Shown here one piece after another: positions 18,278 through 26,649 of a stretch of DNA of 64,000 bases; the stretch's first letter is position 1, and the number at the start of each line of letters is the position of its first letter. Position numbers and translations under genes: made by a program. The stretch is from Desulfosudis oleivorans (GTDB taxonomy: Bacteria; Desulfobacterota; Desulfobacteria; Desulfobacterales; SURF-7), in NCBI GenBank assembly GCA_020723325.1, contig DYJD01000028.1:1-64000 (forward strand), in the 5' to 3' direction. The notes beneath the pieces are model-generated. The model did no database searches and had not been told where the DNA came from. It saw only the letters and a program-made list of their open reading frames with translations.

Positions 18278-19435
18278 ATGGATGCTTTTTACGCTGCCGC
18301 AACCCAAATCAAAACCCAGTCCATTCTGGATTGGAAAGCCCAAGGCAAGCAAGTGGTAGGCTACACCTGTTCCTATGTGCCGGCGGAGATTTTTCATGCC
18401 GCGGATCTGCTGCCGGTGCGGCTCAGGGGCATTGAAACCGACGGCATGGAAATCGGCGACGCTTATTACGGCCCCTTTATCTGCAGCTTTCCCAAATGCA
18501 TTTTACAATTGGCCGGGAAAGGCATGTTCGATTTCCTGGACGGGGTTGTGATCACACCCGGTTGCGACGCCATGCGCAGGCTGGATGAATGCTGGCGCAA
18601 GGCCGGGGAGGATTATCCCGGGATTGTGCCGGCCTATTTCTACTATTTTGATGTGCCCCACAAGGCCGAAGCCCATGGTCTGCGCTGGTTTGTCACGGAA
18701 ATCCGCAACCTGATCCACAGTTTGGAAATCCATTTCAACAAGCGCATCACCGCTGAGAAACTGCGGGCGGCCATAGCCCATTACAATCAGGGCCGGCGTT
18801 TGCTGCAAACCCTGGAGGACTTGCGGGCCCAAGGCCGGGTACCGGTCAGCGGTACCGAAGTCTTTGCCGCCACCGTGGCCGGTACGGTCATGCCCCGGGA
18901 AGAATTCACCCGAAGCCTGGAGAAATGGATCAAAACCCTAAAAAAACGACCAACCCCCACCAGCAATCGCAAAAGGCTTATGCTGGTGGGCAGCATCAGC
19001 GACGACATCGATCTCGTGGAACTCATCGAAAAGAACACCAACGCCCTGGTGGTGGCGGAGAATCTCTGTTTCGGCGTGCGTTACGAGGGTAATGAAATCC
19101 CCGAACAGGGTGATCCGGTGGAAGCCCTGGCCGAACATTATCTCGGACGTTCCATATGTCCGCGTATGTACGGCAAATACAAGGAGCGCCTCGGTTACCT
19201 CAAAGAAAAAATCCGCAAAGCCGGCGTGGAAGGCGTGGTCATGCAGAACATCCGTTTCTGCGACCTGCACGGTGCGGAAAATGCCTTGTTCGAGCGGGAT
19301 CTGGAAGCCGAGGGCATCCCCTGTCTGCGCATCGAGCGGGAGTACGGCCCTTTGATTGAGACCGGGCGGATGAAACTCAGGATCAATGCATTTCTGGAAA
19401 GGATATCAATAAAGGAGAAAAACCATGCGGCCTGA
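18278..19435 (+). CDS. Benzoyl-CoA reductase/2-hydroxyacyl-CoA dehydratase, BcrC-like subunit
   Basis: The 385-residue D-component-type subunit carries the family opening GYTCSYVPAEIFHAADLLPVR, where the Cys commonly ligates the active-site [4Fe-4S] cluster. Near the end, QNIRFCDLHGAEN and LRIEREYG match the C-terminal region of BcrC/BzdN/HgdB. Paired with the next gene it would form the catalytic half of an ATP-dependent aryl-CoA reductase or a 2-hydroxyacyl-CoA dehydratase, receiving single electrons from the activator. Two different activator genes follow, which favours the class I benzoyl-CoA reductase arrangement over a dehydratase. It overlaps the next gene by 11 bases. Substrate not established. 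Confidence 0.85.
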   Translation: MDAFYAAATQIKTQSILDWKAQGKQVVGYTCSYVPAEIFHAADLLPVRLRGIETDGMEIGDAYYGPFICSFPKCILQLAGKGMFDFLDGVVITPGCDAMRRLDECWRKAGEDYPGIVPAYFYYFDVPHKAEAHGLRWFVTEIRNLIHSLEIHFNKRITAEKLRAAIAHYNQGRRLLQTLEDLRAQGRVPVSGTEVFAATVAGTVMPREEFTRSLEKWIKTLKKRPTPTSNRKRLMLVGSISDDIDLVELIEKNTNALVVAENLCFGVRYEGNEIPEQGDPVEALAEHYLGRSICPRMYGKYKERLGYLKEKIRKAGVEGVVMQNIRFCDLHGAENALFERDLEAEGIPCLRIEREYGPLIETGRMKLRINAFLERISIKEKNHAA

Positions 19436-20825
19436 AATCAAGGAATACAATTATGATTGGATGATGGCCGGCGTCATGAACATGGCCGGCAAGGTGCCCA
19501 ACGGAACGGCCAAGGAAACGGCTTTGACCTACCGCTATGTGCCGTATTTCAGCAAGGTGGCCAGAACCTTCATTGAATCCGGCGAAGTGGGCGTCCAGAT
19601 CCTGAATCTGTTCGCCCGTTATTACGGCAATGTGCTCGGTGCCCATGCCGCCGGCAAAAAGATCGCCCTTACCACGTTTTGTTTTTCACCGGCCATTCTG
19701 TATGCCATGGATGTGGTGCCCATCTGCACGGAGATATTCACCGCCTTGGGGGGCATTGTCTGGCGCCGGGGCATGTTCGACTACCTGGACCATGCCTGCC
19801 AGATAGGACTGCCCGAAACGTCCTGCTCCTCCCAACGGGGGGCCATGGGCGCTTATCTCGCAGGTCTGGGGGAGTCCTTTGACTTTGTCATCTGCGACAC
19901 CCCCGGCGTCTGCGACACCAACGCCAATGCTTTTGCCTTTGCCGCCGCCTATCTGGACAAACCTTTTTTCCAGCTCAATTACCCCCAGAACATCGGCGAC
20001 CACCGCACCGAGGGGTATCACTTGGAAGACTACCAAGCCATGGTTCGTTTCGTGGAAGAACAAACCGGTAAAAAAATGGATTACGAGCGTCTGGCAGAAG
20101 TTCTGGCGGAAGTGGAGAAGCAAGACGCCCTGATTGCGGATCTAGAGGATCTGCATACCCTGACGCCCACGCCGATTCCGCCTTTGTTCAATCTGGCGCT
20201 GTATGCCGGCAAGTTCACCTTTTCCGGCAACCCGGAATATACTGTTCTTTTGGAAAAAATGGCGGCGACAGCCAAGCAGTTGGCGGCGGCCGGTTTGTCC
20301 GGTTTAAAAACCGGCCGGGAAAAATTGCGGGCCTGCATGTTCTATATCGATCACTACACCCTGAACGTGAACTTCTGGAACTGGCTCAGTGAAAACGGCG
20401 TGGCCCATATGGGCAGTATTCTCAGCCATCATTTCCGGGACAACCTGGATTATGCCAAGGCCCTCAAGGGTTCGGCTTACGGTGTGGATACCTCATCGCC
20501 GGACGCCATGCTCAATAGCGTGGCCCAGATGAATGCCCGGCTGCCCATGGTACGTTCCGTGCGGGGGCCCTATGATCAGCCCAATATGTGGCTGGAGGAG
20601 ACCCTGGTGCTGGCCAAACATTTCGGCGCCGAATGCATGATCTACAACGGCACTCCCGGCTGCCGGAACACCTGGGCCAATGTCAAGCTAATCGCCCGGG
20701 ACCTGGAGAGACACGGCTACCCAGTGCACATCATGTACGACGACGCCTTTGACGACCGCGTGGAATCCTGGGAAGCCACCCGTGAACGCCTGGAAGAATT
20801 TTTTACCATAAGGGGGTTACTATGA
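19425..20825 (+). CDS. Benzoyl-CoA reductase/2-hydroxyacyl-CoA dehydratase, BcrB-like subunit
   Basis: The 466-residue second subunit of the catalytic half is close to the usual length of BcrB/BzdO. Family features are TTFCFSPAILYAMDVVPI with its conserved Cys near residue 87, RRGMFDYLDHACQ, SCSSQRGAMGAYL, and the C-terminal NGTPGCRNTWA segment. A GGAGAAA ribosome site lies in the end of the preceding gene. Its stop overlaps the start of the first activator by 4 bases (ATGA type), so the subunits are translationally coupled. It probably binds the substrate CoA thioester together with the BcrC-like subunit, by analogy with the family. Confidence 0.85.
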   Translation: MRPEIKEYNYDWMMAGVMNMAGKVPNGTAKETALTYRYVPYFSKVARTFIESGEVGVQILNLFARYYGNVLGAHAAGKKIALTTFCFSPAILYAMDVVPICTEIFTALGGIVWRRGMFDYLDHACQIGLPETSCSSQRGAMGAYLAGLGESFDFVICDTPGVCDTNANAFAFAAAYLDKPFFQLNYPQNIGDHRTEGYHLEDYQAMVRFVEEQTGKKMDYERLAEVLAEVEKQDALIADLEDLHTLTPTPIPPLFNLALYAGKFTFSGNPEYTVLLEKMAATAKQLAAAGLSGLKTGREKLRACMFYIDHYTLNVNFWNWLSENGVAHMGSILSHHFRDNLDYAKALKGSAYGVDTSSPDAMLNSVAQMNARLPMVRSVRGPYDQPNMWLEETLVLAKHFGAECMIYNGTPGCRNTWANVKLIARDLERHGYPVHIMYDDAFDDRVESWEATRERLEEFFTIRGLL

Positions 20826-21625
20826 GCATTGTCGCCGGATGTGATGTCGGCTCGCTGACATCCAAAGCCGTCATCCTGAAAGACCATCGAATTATCGCAA
20901 GTTGTATCGTCAAGTCCAAACCGCGTCCGATGGATTCGGCCGCGGCGGTCATGGAAGGGGTCCTTAGCGCCGCCGGGCTTTCCATGAACGTGGTGGAGCA
21001 CTGCACCGGGACCGGCTACGGCCGGGAGCAGATCCCCTTTGTGCAGGAGATCGTTTCGGAGATTTCTTGTCACGGCAAAGGGGCGCGCTGGATGCTGTCT
21101 TCGGCCCGGACCGTGATCGACATCGGCGGTCAGGACTGCAAGACCATGAAGATCGATGCTGAGGGTAACGTGATCAAGTTCACGGCCAATGACAAATGCG
21201 CTTCCGGCACCGGTCGCTTTCTGGAGGTCATGGCCCGGGTGCTGGGGGTGGAAATCGATGAACTGGGCCGGATGACCGACCGGGCCAAAACACCGGTGAC
21301 CTTGGCCTCCACCTGCACGGTGTGGGCCCAGGCGGATGTAATCAAATACATCAATTCCGGTTTGGCCGTGGAGGATATCGGCGCCGGCATCAACACGGCC
21401 ATGGCCCAGCGGGTGGCCATCCTGGTGAACGCCCTTACACCCGAGGGTGATATTTTCATGACCGGCGGCGTGGCCAAGAACACCGGGGTGGTGAGCACCC
21501 TTGAAAAACTCATCGGCCGCAAAATCAAAAAAACCGTGAAGGCTGATCCGCAAATCGCCGGTGCATTGGGGGCTGCCTTGATTTCACTTGAAAAAATCAA
21601 TGGAAAAGGGAGGAGCACAATATGA
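20822..21625 (+). CDS. ATP-dependent activator/reductase component, BcrA/BcrD-like (1)
   Basis: This 267-residue ASKHA-fold ATPase (BadF/BadG/BcrA/BcrD family) uses ATP hydrolysis to drive low-potential electrons onto the catalytic subunits. Visible features are the first phosphate loop GCDVGSLTSKAVIL, GTGYGREQIPF, IDIGGQDCK, and cluster ligands Cys126 (NDKCASGTGRF) and Cys165 (STCTVW), which match the two bridging cysteines of HgdC-type activators; the second phosphate loop is MTGGVAKN. The subunit is of the short (about 265 residue) type. It overlaps both neighbours by 4 bases. With the next gene it should form a heterodimer holding one [4Fe-4S] cluster between subunits. Confidence 0.88.
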   Translation: MSIVAGCDVGSLTSKAVILKDHRIIASCIVKSKPRPMDSAAAVMEGVLSAAGLSMNVVEHCTGTGYGREQIPFVQEIVSEISCHGKGARWMLSSARTVIDIGGQDCKTMKIDAEGNVIKFTANDKCASGTGRFLEVMARVLGVEIDELGRMTDRAKTPVTLASTCTVWAQADVIKYINSGLAVEDIGAGINTAMAQRVAILVNALTPEGDIFMTGGVAKNTGVVSTLEKLIGRKIKKTVKADPQIAGALGAALISLEKINGKGRSTI

Positions 21626-22407
21626 TCACAGCAGGCTGCGATATCGGTTCCCTGACCGCCAAGGCGGTCATCCTGGAGAACGACCGGATCTTGTCCCAGG
21701 CAGTTATGCGCGCCAAGACCAAGCCGGCGGAATCCGCTGCGGAAGTCATGAACCTGGCCCTTGCCAAAGCGGGCTTTGATCTGACGGGCGTTGATCATGT
21801 GACCGGCACGGGTTACGGCCGGGAGCAGATTCCCTTTGTGAGCAGCGTGGAATCGGAAATTTCCTGCCATGCCCGGGCCGCTGCCCATCTCATGCCCTCA
21901 GTGCGCATGGTCATCGACATCGGGGGCCAGGATGCCAAGGCCACACGGCTGGATGAAAACGGAAAAGTTGTGCGCTATCTGTATAACGATAAATGCGCCT
22001 CTGGTACAGGACGTTTTCTTGAGGTCATGGCCGAGGCCCTGGAGATTCCCTTGGAAGAACTGGGTCGGGCTGGTTCCCAGGCCAAGGAAAAGCTCACCAT
22101 CTCCAACCAGTGTGTTATTTTCGCGGAAACCGAAGTGGTCTCCCTGGTGAACGAAGGCAAGGATCCGGCCGATATCATCCAGGCCCTGCACCAGGCCCTG
22201 GCCAGACGGGTGGCGGCCCTGGCCAAGAGCATCGAGGTCCGGGAGGATGTGGTCATGACCGGCGGAGTGGCCAAGAACCAGGGAGTGTTTGCGGCCCTGG
22301 AGGAAGCCCTCAGAGTGCGCATCAAGATCCTGGACAACGTGGATCCCCAGATCATGGGGGCTTTGGGCGCCGCGTTGTATGCCCAAGAGAAAGCACGCCG
22401 GTCCTGA
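21622..22407 (+). CDS. ATP-dependent activator/reductase component, BcrA/BcrD-like (2)
   Basis: The 261-residue paralogue of the preceding gene retains all motifs: GCDIGSLTAKAVILE, GTGYGREQIPF, IDIGGQDAK, Cys125 (NDKCASGTGRF), Cys164 (NQCVIF) and MTGGVAKN. Two distinct activators side by side are characteristic of class I benzoyl-CoA reductases (BcrA/BcrD, BzdP/BzdQ); dehydratases and HgdC systems normally have one homodimeric activator. This is the main ground for reading the operon as an aryl-CoA reductase. About 110 bases separate it from the next gene, and a partial copy of the dispersed palindrome lies there. Confidence 0.88.
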   Translation: MITAGCDIGSLTAKAVILENDRILSQAVMRAKTKPAESAAEVMNLALAKAGFDLTGVDHVTGTGYGREQIPFVSSVESEISCHARAAAHLMPSVRMVIDIGGQDAKATRLDENGKVVRYLYNDKCASGTGRFLEVMAEALEIPLEELGRAGSQAKEKLTISNQCVIFAETEVVSLVNEGKDPADIIQALHQALARRVAALAKSIEVREDVVMTGGVAKNQGVFAALEEALRVRIKILDNVDPQIMGALGAALYAQEKARRS

Positions 22408-22480
22408 CTTGTTTCCGGGGTCGGTATCGAAAGCAATTTCAAACGATTTTGTTCATCAGGATTCTTACAACTCTCCCATG

Positions 22481-22502
22481 GTGGGAGCGGCTTCCAGCCG
22501 CG
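22481..22502 (+). repeat. Dispersed palindrome, partial copy A
   Basis: GTGGGAGCGGCTTCCAGCCGCG is the core of the repeat family described at 24465, 49785, 58223 and 59308, present here without its outer arms. It ends 18 bases before the start codon at 22520, inside the reductase operon, so its hairpin would form in the mRNA. A short GGGGTCGGTATCG fragment of another repeat type is at about 22418. Confidence 0.75.
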
Positions 22503-22519
22503 CTTGGAAGGAGAAGCAA

Positions 22520-23257
22520 ATGGGACTTTTCGATCATCAGATCCGGGCCATCCGCGGTTTTCTGGATCAGAAGCGAGGGGAGGGAAAGGTGCGGGAAATC
22601 TTTCAAGTCCGGCCGATTCCATGGCCGACTTCCAACGGCGGCAATCTGGTGTTGGGCCAGGATACGGCCGTGGAACTGGGGCATCCCCAGGATGCTTCCG
22701 CTTCTTTCTTGCTGTGGCACAATGAACCCAGGGAAGTGAAAAACGGCCGCATCACCCTGGTGGGTCCGGATTTACCGGAAATAAAAAGCGGGCGCGCGTC
22801 CTTTGCCAGAATTGTGCTGGTGGCCGGAAATGATTTTGATGAGCACAACAGTTTTGACCGCTGGCGGGAGATGGAATTGCTGCGCTATGACATCAAACTT
22901 TCAGGCTATATGATGCGGGGAGTTTCCCAATATCAGCGGGAATGGAGCCGGGTTTCCAGGGCAGCCATGGACAACGGTTTCTCCCTGCAGGTGCTGGGCG
23001 GCGCTCTGATGGCCGAGTTTGCCGCATTGCCTTATATCCAAGCTGTGGAAGTGGTTTTCATCACTTCCGGCCGCGAGGATGTGCACGTGGTCCAGGCAGT
23101 GGCCGGCGCAGCGGGTAGAATCATCGGCGCCATGAACAAGATGGCTCAGGAATTGTCATTTGACTGCGATGGGTGTGAGTATACGTCGGTGTGCAATGAT
23201 GTAGCCGAGCTGCGGGCCATGCGCAACACCGCCCATGGAAGGAGGCGGCATGGGTAA
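22520..23257 (+). CDS. Orphan acetyl-CoA synthase beta-subunit middle-domain protein
   Basis: This 245-residue protein resembles the start of the CdhC/AcsB family alignment. GRITLVGPDLPEIKSG corresponds to the GKI-VVGPDIDDM-EG region; the following segment with ERWRE-like, YMMRGVSQYQREWSRVS and GFSLQVLGGALMAEF parallels the family's GVMHIGQRDIIWIRIS and GL-KHIGEVLHAKF. The C terminus has Cys216, Cys219 and Cys225 where the A-cluster domain would begin, but that domain is absent. The protein is therefore a free-standing middle domain. GGAAGGAG precedes ATG 22520. It overlaps the CooC-like gene by 8 bases, the pairing seen in CODH/ACS loci. Role in this operon unknown; CoA-ester binding or electron/metal handling are possibilities. 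Confidence 0.7.
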   Translation: MGLFDHQIRAIRGFLDQKRGEGKVREIFQVRPIPWPTSNGGNLVLGQDTAVELGHPQDASASFLLWHNEPREVKNGRITLVGPDLPEIKSGRASFARIVLVAGNDFDEHNSFDRWREMELLRYDIKLSGYMMRGVSQYQREWSRVSRAAMDNGFSLQVLGGALMAEFAALPYIQAVEVVFITSGREDVHVVQAVAGAAGRIIGAMNKMAQELSFDCDGCEYTSVCNDVAELRAMRNTAHGRRRHG

Positions 23258-24107
23258 ATTGAGGGCCGGTAAAACCACCATCATCGCCCTGTGCGGTAAG
23301 GGCGGCGTGGGCAAAACTTCCATCAGTGCAACCATTGTAAAACTCTTGGCAGAAAATCCTGAAAGCAAAGTTCTGGCCATCGACGCCGACCCGGCCGTAG
23401 GGCTTGCCACGGCCCTGGGCATCACTGTGCGCAAAACCGTGGACGATATCCGCAATGATTTGATAAGGCGCGTGGAGATGGGGCAGGGCGGCGGCAGGGC
23501 GGAAATGGTTTCCCAGTTGGACTATGAAATGTTAACCGCCTTGGAAGAGTACCGGAATCTGGCCTTTATTGCCATCGGCCGGCCGGAAAAAGACGGCTGT
23601 TACTGCCAGGTGAACCATATTCTCAAAGATTTGATCGCGGCCCTGGCGGAAAATTTCGACTACGTGGTCATTGACGGTGAAGCCGGCATTGAACAGGTCA
23701 ATCGCCGGGTGATGGAGCAGGTCAGCCACCTGATTCTGGTTTCCGATGCATCTGCCAAGGGCCTGAATGTGGTGAAAACCATCCAAGCGGTGGCGGCGTC
23801 GGCCATTCAATTTGAAAAAGCCGGGCTGATCCTGAACCGGCTGCGGGGGGAGCAGGAAAGGGAAAAACTATCCATACCGACGAACCTCAACTGTCTGGGA
23901 TGGATTCCGGAAGACGATGCCGTACGGACTTTTGACATGGAAGGGCGCAGCCTCCTCACCCTTCCGGACTGCCGGGCACTCAGGGCTGTGAAAAGCTGCA
24001 TGGCGTTATTGGGCCTGCCGAAATCCATTATTTTAAATCCATCCGTTTTACCGGGATCAAGCGGTGGCCCAACAGGTCCACGGCGATTTGCGACTGCTCC
24101 AGAATAA
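23250..24107 (+). CDS. CooC/AcsF-like nickel-insertion-type ATPase
   Basis: The roughly 285-residue MinD/CooC-type P-loop ATPase has a deviant Walker A (CGKGGVGKTS), LAIDADPAVGLA, a GCYCQVN segment giving the Cys117-x-Cys119 pair found in CooC metal-binding dimers, and VVIDGEAGIEQ as Walker B. CooC and AcsF mature the nickel sites of CO dehydrogenase and acetyl-CoA synthase. ATG 23250 is selected because GGAAGGAGG lies just before it; an in-frame ATG at 23235 would contain that site. The last gene of the operon, its tail overlaps the convergent protease-like gene by 80 bases. No CO dehydrogenase catalytic subunit is encoded in the window. Confidence 0.82.
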   Translation: MGKLRAGKTTIIALCGKGGVGKTSISATIVKLLAENPESKVLAIDADPAVGLATALGITVRKTVDDIRNDLIRRVEMGQGGGRAEMVSQLDYEMLTALEEYRNLAFIAIGRPEKDGCYCQVNHILKDLIAALAENFDYVVIDGEAGIEQVNRRVMEQVSHLILVSDASAKGLNVVKTIQAVAASAIQFEKAGLILNRLRGEQEREKLSIPTNLNCLGWIPEDDAVRTFDMEGRSLLTLPDCRALRAVKSCMALLGLPKSIILNPSVLPGSSGGPTGPRRFATAPE

Positions 24108-24414
24108 TGTAGCCGATCAGCGGCTCATATTCACCGTTTTCCGGTTTCATTTCAATGAAAAGGACTTCGTTGTAAATCGGCCGGAAGCCTTCGATTTGAA
24201 TTCGTACAGGGCCGCAAATCCTGCCTTCAATGGTTTCCTGGGATGCAATTTCCAGTTGAATCGTGGCGATCTCGTCTAATTTCCCCAAACGTTCCCGCCA
24301 GGCGCTGGGCAGCACCAAATGGGATGCACCTGTATCCACCAAAGCATCGCAGCGGATCTTTGAATTTGGATCTGTTACATTCTCAATTTTTATCGATGCG
24401 ACGATTCGTCCCAT
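24028..24414 (-). CDS. Retropepsin-like aspartyl protease-family protein
   Basis: The roughly 128-residue protein has the single-domain aspartyl protease motif DTGASHLVLP at about residue 40, followed by a beta-rich body (PVRIQIEGFRPIYNEVLFIE) and the late GYIILEQ segment that usually carries a second conserved Gly/Ile patch. Such clan AA proteins act as dimers. The start at 24414 is supported by AGGAG 7 bases upstream; the longer open frame to 24510 is encoded by the dispersed repeat and is not part of the protein. It is convergent with, and overlaps, the CooC-like gene. Substrate unknown; no signal peptide. Confidence 0.7.
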   Translation of the reverse strand: MGRIVASIKIENVTDPNSKIRCDALVDTGASHLVLPSAWRERLGKLDEIATIQLEIASQETIEGRICGPVRIQIEGFRPIYNEVLFIEMKPENGEYEPLIGYIILEQSQIAVDLLGHRLIPVKRMDLK

Positions 24415-24464
24415 TTGCGTCTCCTGACATGGCAGTCCGGATGCGGCCTGGTTCAAATTATCGG

Positions 24465-24542
24465 TCTTGGTCATCGTTTCGGCCTTATCGCGGCTGGAAG
24501 CCGCTCCCACAATGGAGGATGGCCGAAATGATGATCAAGGCC
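24465..24542 (-). repeat. Dispersed palindromic element, full copy B
   Basis: Outer arms CTTGGTCATCGTTTCGGCC and GGCCGAAATGATGATCAAGG are inverted repeats enclosing a second palindrome CGCGGCTGGAAGCCGC, about 78 bases in all. The core is on the minus strand relative to the other copies. It lies about 50 bases upstream of the protease-like gene start. The rest of 24543-24798 contains only short CTGACTT repeats near 24610. Confidence 0.85.
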
Positions 24543-24798
24543 AAATTATCTGATTGATAATTTACTGTTTATCAAATTAACGTAAGAATTGTAAAGAGAT
24601 TGTTCGTTCTGACTTCTGACTTCTGTCTCCATAGCATTAATGGCTTGAAAATCAAATGAAAGCGGAAAAAAACTTGTCATCATCGGCGGGATTATGTTAA
24701 CTGCGATAAAAGTTACGATTTTTTCTCTCGCCAAGCCGCAAAGAACGTATAGAAGCACTTTAGTCAAAGTCTGTATTGTGAAGGAGATAATAACGCCT

Positions 24799-25155
24799 AT
24801 GAATCATAAAAAAATAGCATGGGTTGCGGCGGTTTTGAATCTTGCGCTGCTCGGTTCCGCCGGTCTGTCTGAGTTGTCGGCGCAGGACGCTGTAAAAAAA
24901 GGCGCGGTGCTGGAGTCGGACAAAACCGTGATCGTCCGGGAAAAGCCGCCCAAGCAGGAGGCCTTGATTTTTGTGGGCAGTCCGGGCAGGCAAACCGACC
25001 TGATCCAGCCCGGCGAAAAGGTTACGGTTGAAGAAGTGGACCGGATCAAAGTGCCCATGGATGAGCATATCTGGCTGAAAGTCAAGAAAGATTCCGGCAG
25101 GTCCGGCTGGGTTTACTATGGAAATCAGGAGCGCTCGGAAAATTTCAAGAAATAA
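24799..25155 (+). CDS. Exported SH3-like hypothetical protein
   Basis: The 118-residue protein has an N-terminal signal peptide (MNHKKIAWVAAVLNLALLGSAG, cut near SAQ/DA). The mature part is short and beta-rich with KVTVEEVDRIKVP and WLKVKKDSGRSGWVYYG, the pattern of bacterial SH3 (SH3b) domains that end in G-W-V. AAGGAG lies 12 bases before the ATG; earlier in-frame ATG codons are not supported by a ribosome site. It probably acts in the periplasm. The next gene follows after 14 bases. Confidence 0.65.
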   Translation: MNHKKIAWVAAVLNLALLGSAGLSELSAQDAVKKGAVLESDKTVIVREKPPKQEALIFVGSPGRQTDLIQPGEKVTVEEVDRIKVPMDEHIWLKVKKDSGRSGWVYYGNQERSENFKK

Positions 25156-25169
25156 GGACGGAGGTGTCC

Positions 25170-25472
25170 ATGGAGCCGAATTACTCTCTGAATAATTTTG
25201 TTGTGTTGCTGCTGCCGTTTCTCTGCTACTATCTGGGTATCTTCATCCGCAAAATCGTTTTTCCTGGCACCAATAGTCCGCCATTGTTGCATCAATTACT
25301 GCTGGGCGTGCCGGTATCCCTGGTGGTGGTTTCGCCCCTGGTGCCGGTGCTGGCCAAAACCATTTCCGATCTTCCGGCTTTTCTGGTGAGCCTGGGCATC
25401 ATCATGGAGCACGGGATGCTGCTCAATGAAACCGCCACCCGGCATTTATCACAGTTGCGCAAGCGGGCATGA
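25170..25472 (+). CDS. Small integral membrane protein
   Basis: The 100-residue protein has two to three hydrophobic segments: about residues 10-27 (FVVLLLPFLCYYLGIFI), 43-62 (LLGVPVSLVVVSPLVPVL) and 67-80. The C terminus is polar. GGAGGT precedes ATG 25170 closely. It is probably co-transcribed with the SH3-like gene and converges on the efflux permease gene, whose stop codon is 2 bases away. I recognise no family. Confidence 0.6.
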   Translation: MEPNYSLNNFVVLLLPFLCYYLGIFIRKIVFPGTNSPPLLHQLLLGVPVSLVVVSPLVPVLAKTISDLPAFLVSLGIIMEHGMLLNETATRHLSQLRKRA

Positions 25473-25474
25473 TT

Positions 25475-26647
25475 TCAGAGTCCGCGCAATGCCGGCGCAA
25501 TCGGCCTGCGGGCGGCGCGCAGGGCCGGGAAAAATCCGCCGAAAAAACCCAGTATCAGCGAAAAAAGCAGGCCCTGGATCAGGATATCCGGTGTTACGGC
25601 AAAGGCGAAACTCATGTGGGAAAAAGTCTGCCAGTTGATGGTGGAGGCGGTATAGCCGTTGATGGGCAGAATGATCAGGGCCCCCAGCAGGCCTCCCAGA
25701 AAAGCGATGATAAGGGATTCCAACATAAAAGAAAGCACCACCTGACTGCCCCGGAAACCGATGGCCCGCAGGGTGGCGATTTCCCGGTAGCGGCTTGAAA
25801 CCGCCGCATACATGGTGTTGAGGGCTCCGAAAATGGCGCCGATCCCCATCACGCCGGCCACCAGAAAACCCAGGACATTGATCAGGGTGGTGATCATAAC
25901 GGACTGCTCTTCATAATAGGCGATTTCGCTTTTCACTCCCACCGTAAGACGTGGGTCTGTGCTTACCGCGTTTTTCAGATCTTGCAGCGCAGCCGGAGCT
26001 GTCAGGCGGGCGGTCATGGATTGAAACAAATTCTCCGGACGCTTGTAGGCCTGATTGAGCACATTGGCGTCGCACCAGCTTTCCGAGTCAAAGGCGCTGC
26101 CGCCGGCATCGAAAACACCGACAATGGACCAGTCGCGGCCGCCGAAATGAATATTTTTACCCAAATCAAAACCCGAATAAGTCTCCTGGGCATGCTTGCC
26201 GATGACGATTTCCGCCAGGCCGGGGGTAAAGAAACGGCCTTTGAGCAACTTGACCGTATCCCGGATGGCCAGGGCGTCCTGGGACACACCGCGGATCTGA
26301 ACATTGGCGTCCGTGCCGCTGGAACGCAAGGGCAGGGCGGCGATGACCACCACTTCAGCCGAATACAACGGCCGGCCTGCGGAATCCCGGGCAATGCGCG
26401 GATCATCGCCGATGATTTTAATCTGTTCCAATTCCAGACTGCTTTCCATTTCCGAAGTGGCCCCGCCTCGCAGGATGATGGCGTTGTGGGCCGAGCCGGA
26501 AGCCACCAGGGTTTTTTTAAAGCCGCTGGCCATGGCCAGCATGGCGATCAGTACCGCCACCACGCCGGCAATGGAAAACAGGGCCACCAGGGTGGAAGAA
26601 AACCGCCCCTGGATGCTGCGGACATTATAAATCAAAGGAATGGCCAT
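25475..26647 (-). CDS. ABC transporter permease, MacB/FtsX type (2)
   Basis: The 390-residue permease has one N-terminal transmembrane helix (about 20-42), a periplasmic MacB_PCD-type domain, and three C-terminal helices in an FtsX domain that includes SRYREIATLRAIGF, the signature loop of these permeases. It overlaps no neighbour but follows the paralogous permease after 2 bases and ends the four-gene efflux operon (adaptor, ATPase, permease 1, permease 2). By family it works mechanically across the inner membrane on lipids, peptides or antibiotics, without moving substrate through a classical channel. Confidence 0.88.
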   Translation of the reverse strand: MAIPLIYNVRSIQGRFSSTLVALFSIAGVVAVLIAMLAMASGFKKTLVASGSAHNAIILRGGATSEMESSLELEQIKIIGDDPRIARDSAGRPLYSAEVVVIAALPLRSSGTDANVQIRGVSQDALAIRDTVKLLKGRFFTPGLAEIVIGKHAQETYSGFDLGKNIHFGGRDWSIVGVFDAGGSAFDSESWCDANVLNQAYKRPENLFQSMTARLTAPAALQDLKNAVSTDPRLTVGVKSEIAYYEEQSVMITTLINVLGFLVAGVMGIGAIFGALNTMYAAVSSRYREIATLRAIGFRGSQVVLSFMLESLIIAFLGGLLGALIILPINGYTASTINWQTFSHMSFAFAVTPDILIQGLLFSLILGFFGGFFPALRAARRPIAPALRGL

Positions 26648-26649
26648 TG

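Noticed and set aside
20717-21553. Long minus-strand open frame (278 codons) opposite the first activator gene
   Set aside because: It is the shadow of a GC-biased real gene, with His/Gly-rich nonsense composition and no recognisable motif.
22408-24107. Carbon monoxide dehydrogenase / Wood-Ljungdahl locus
   Set aside because: No catalytic CO dehydrogenase, corrinoid protein or methyltransferase gene is present; only the middle domain of acetyl-CoA synthase and a CooC-like ATPase.
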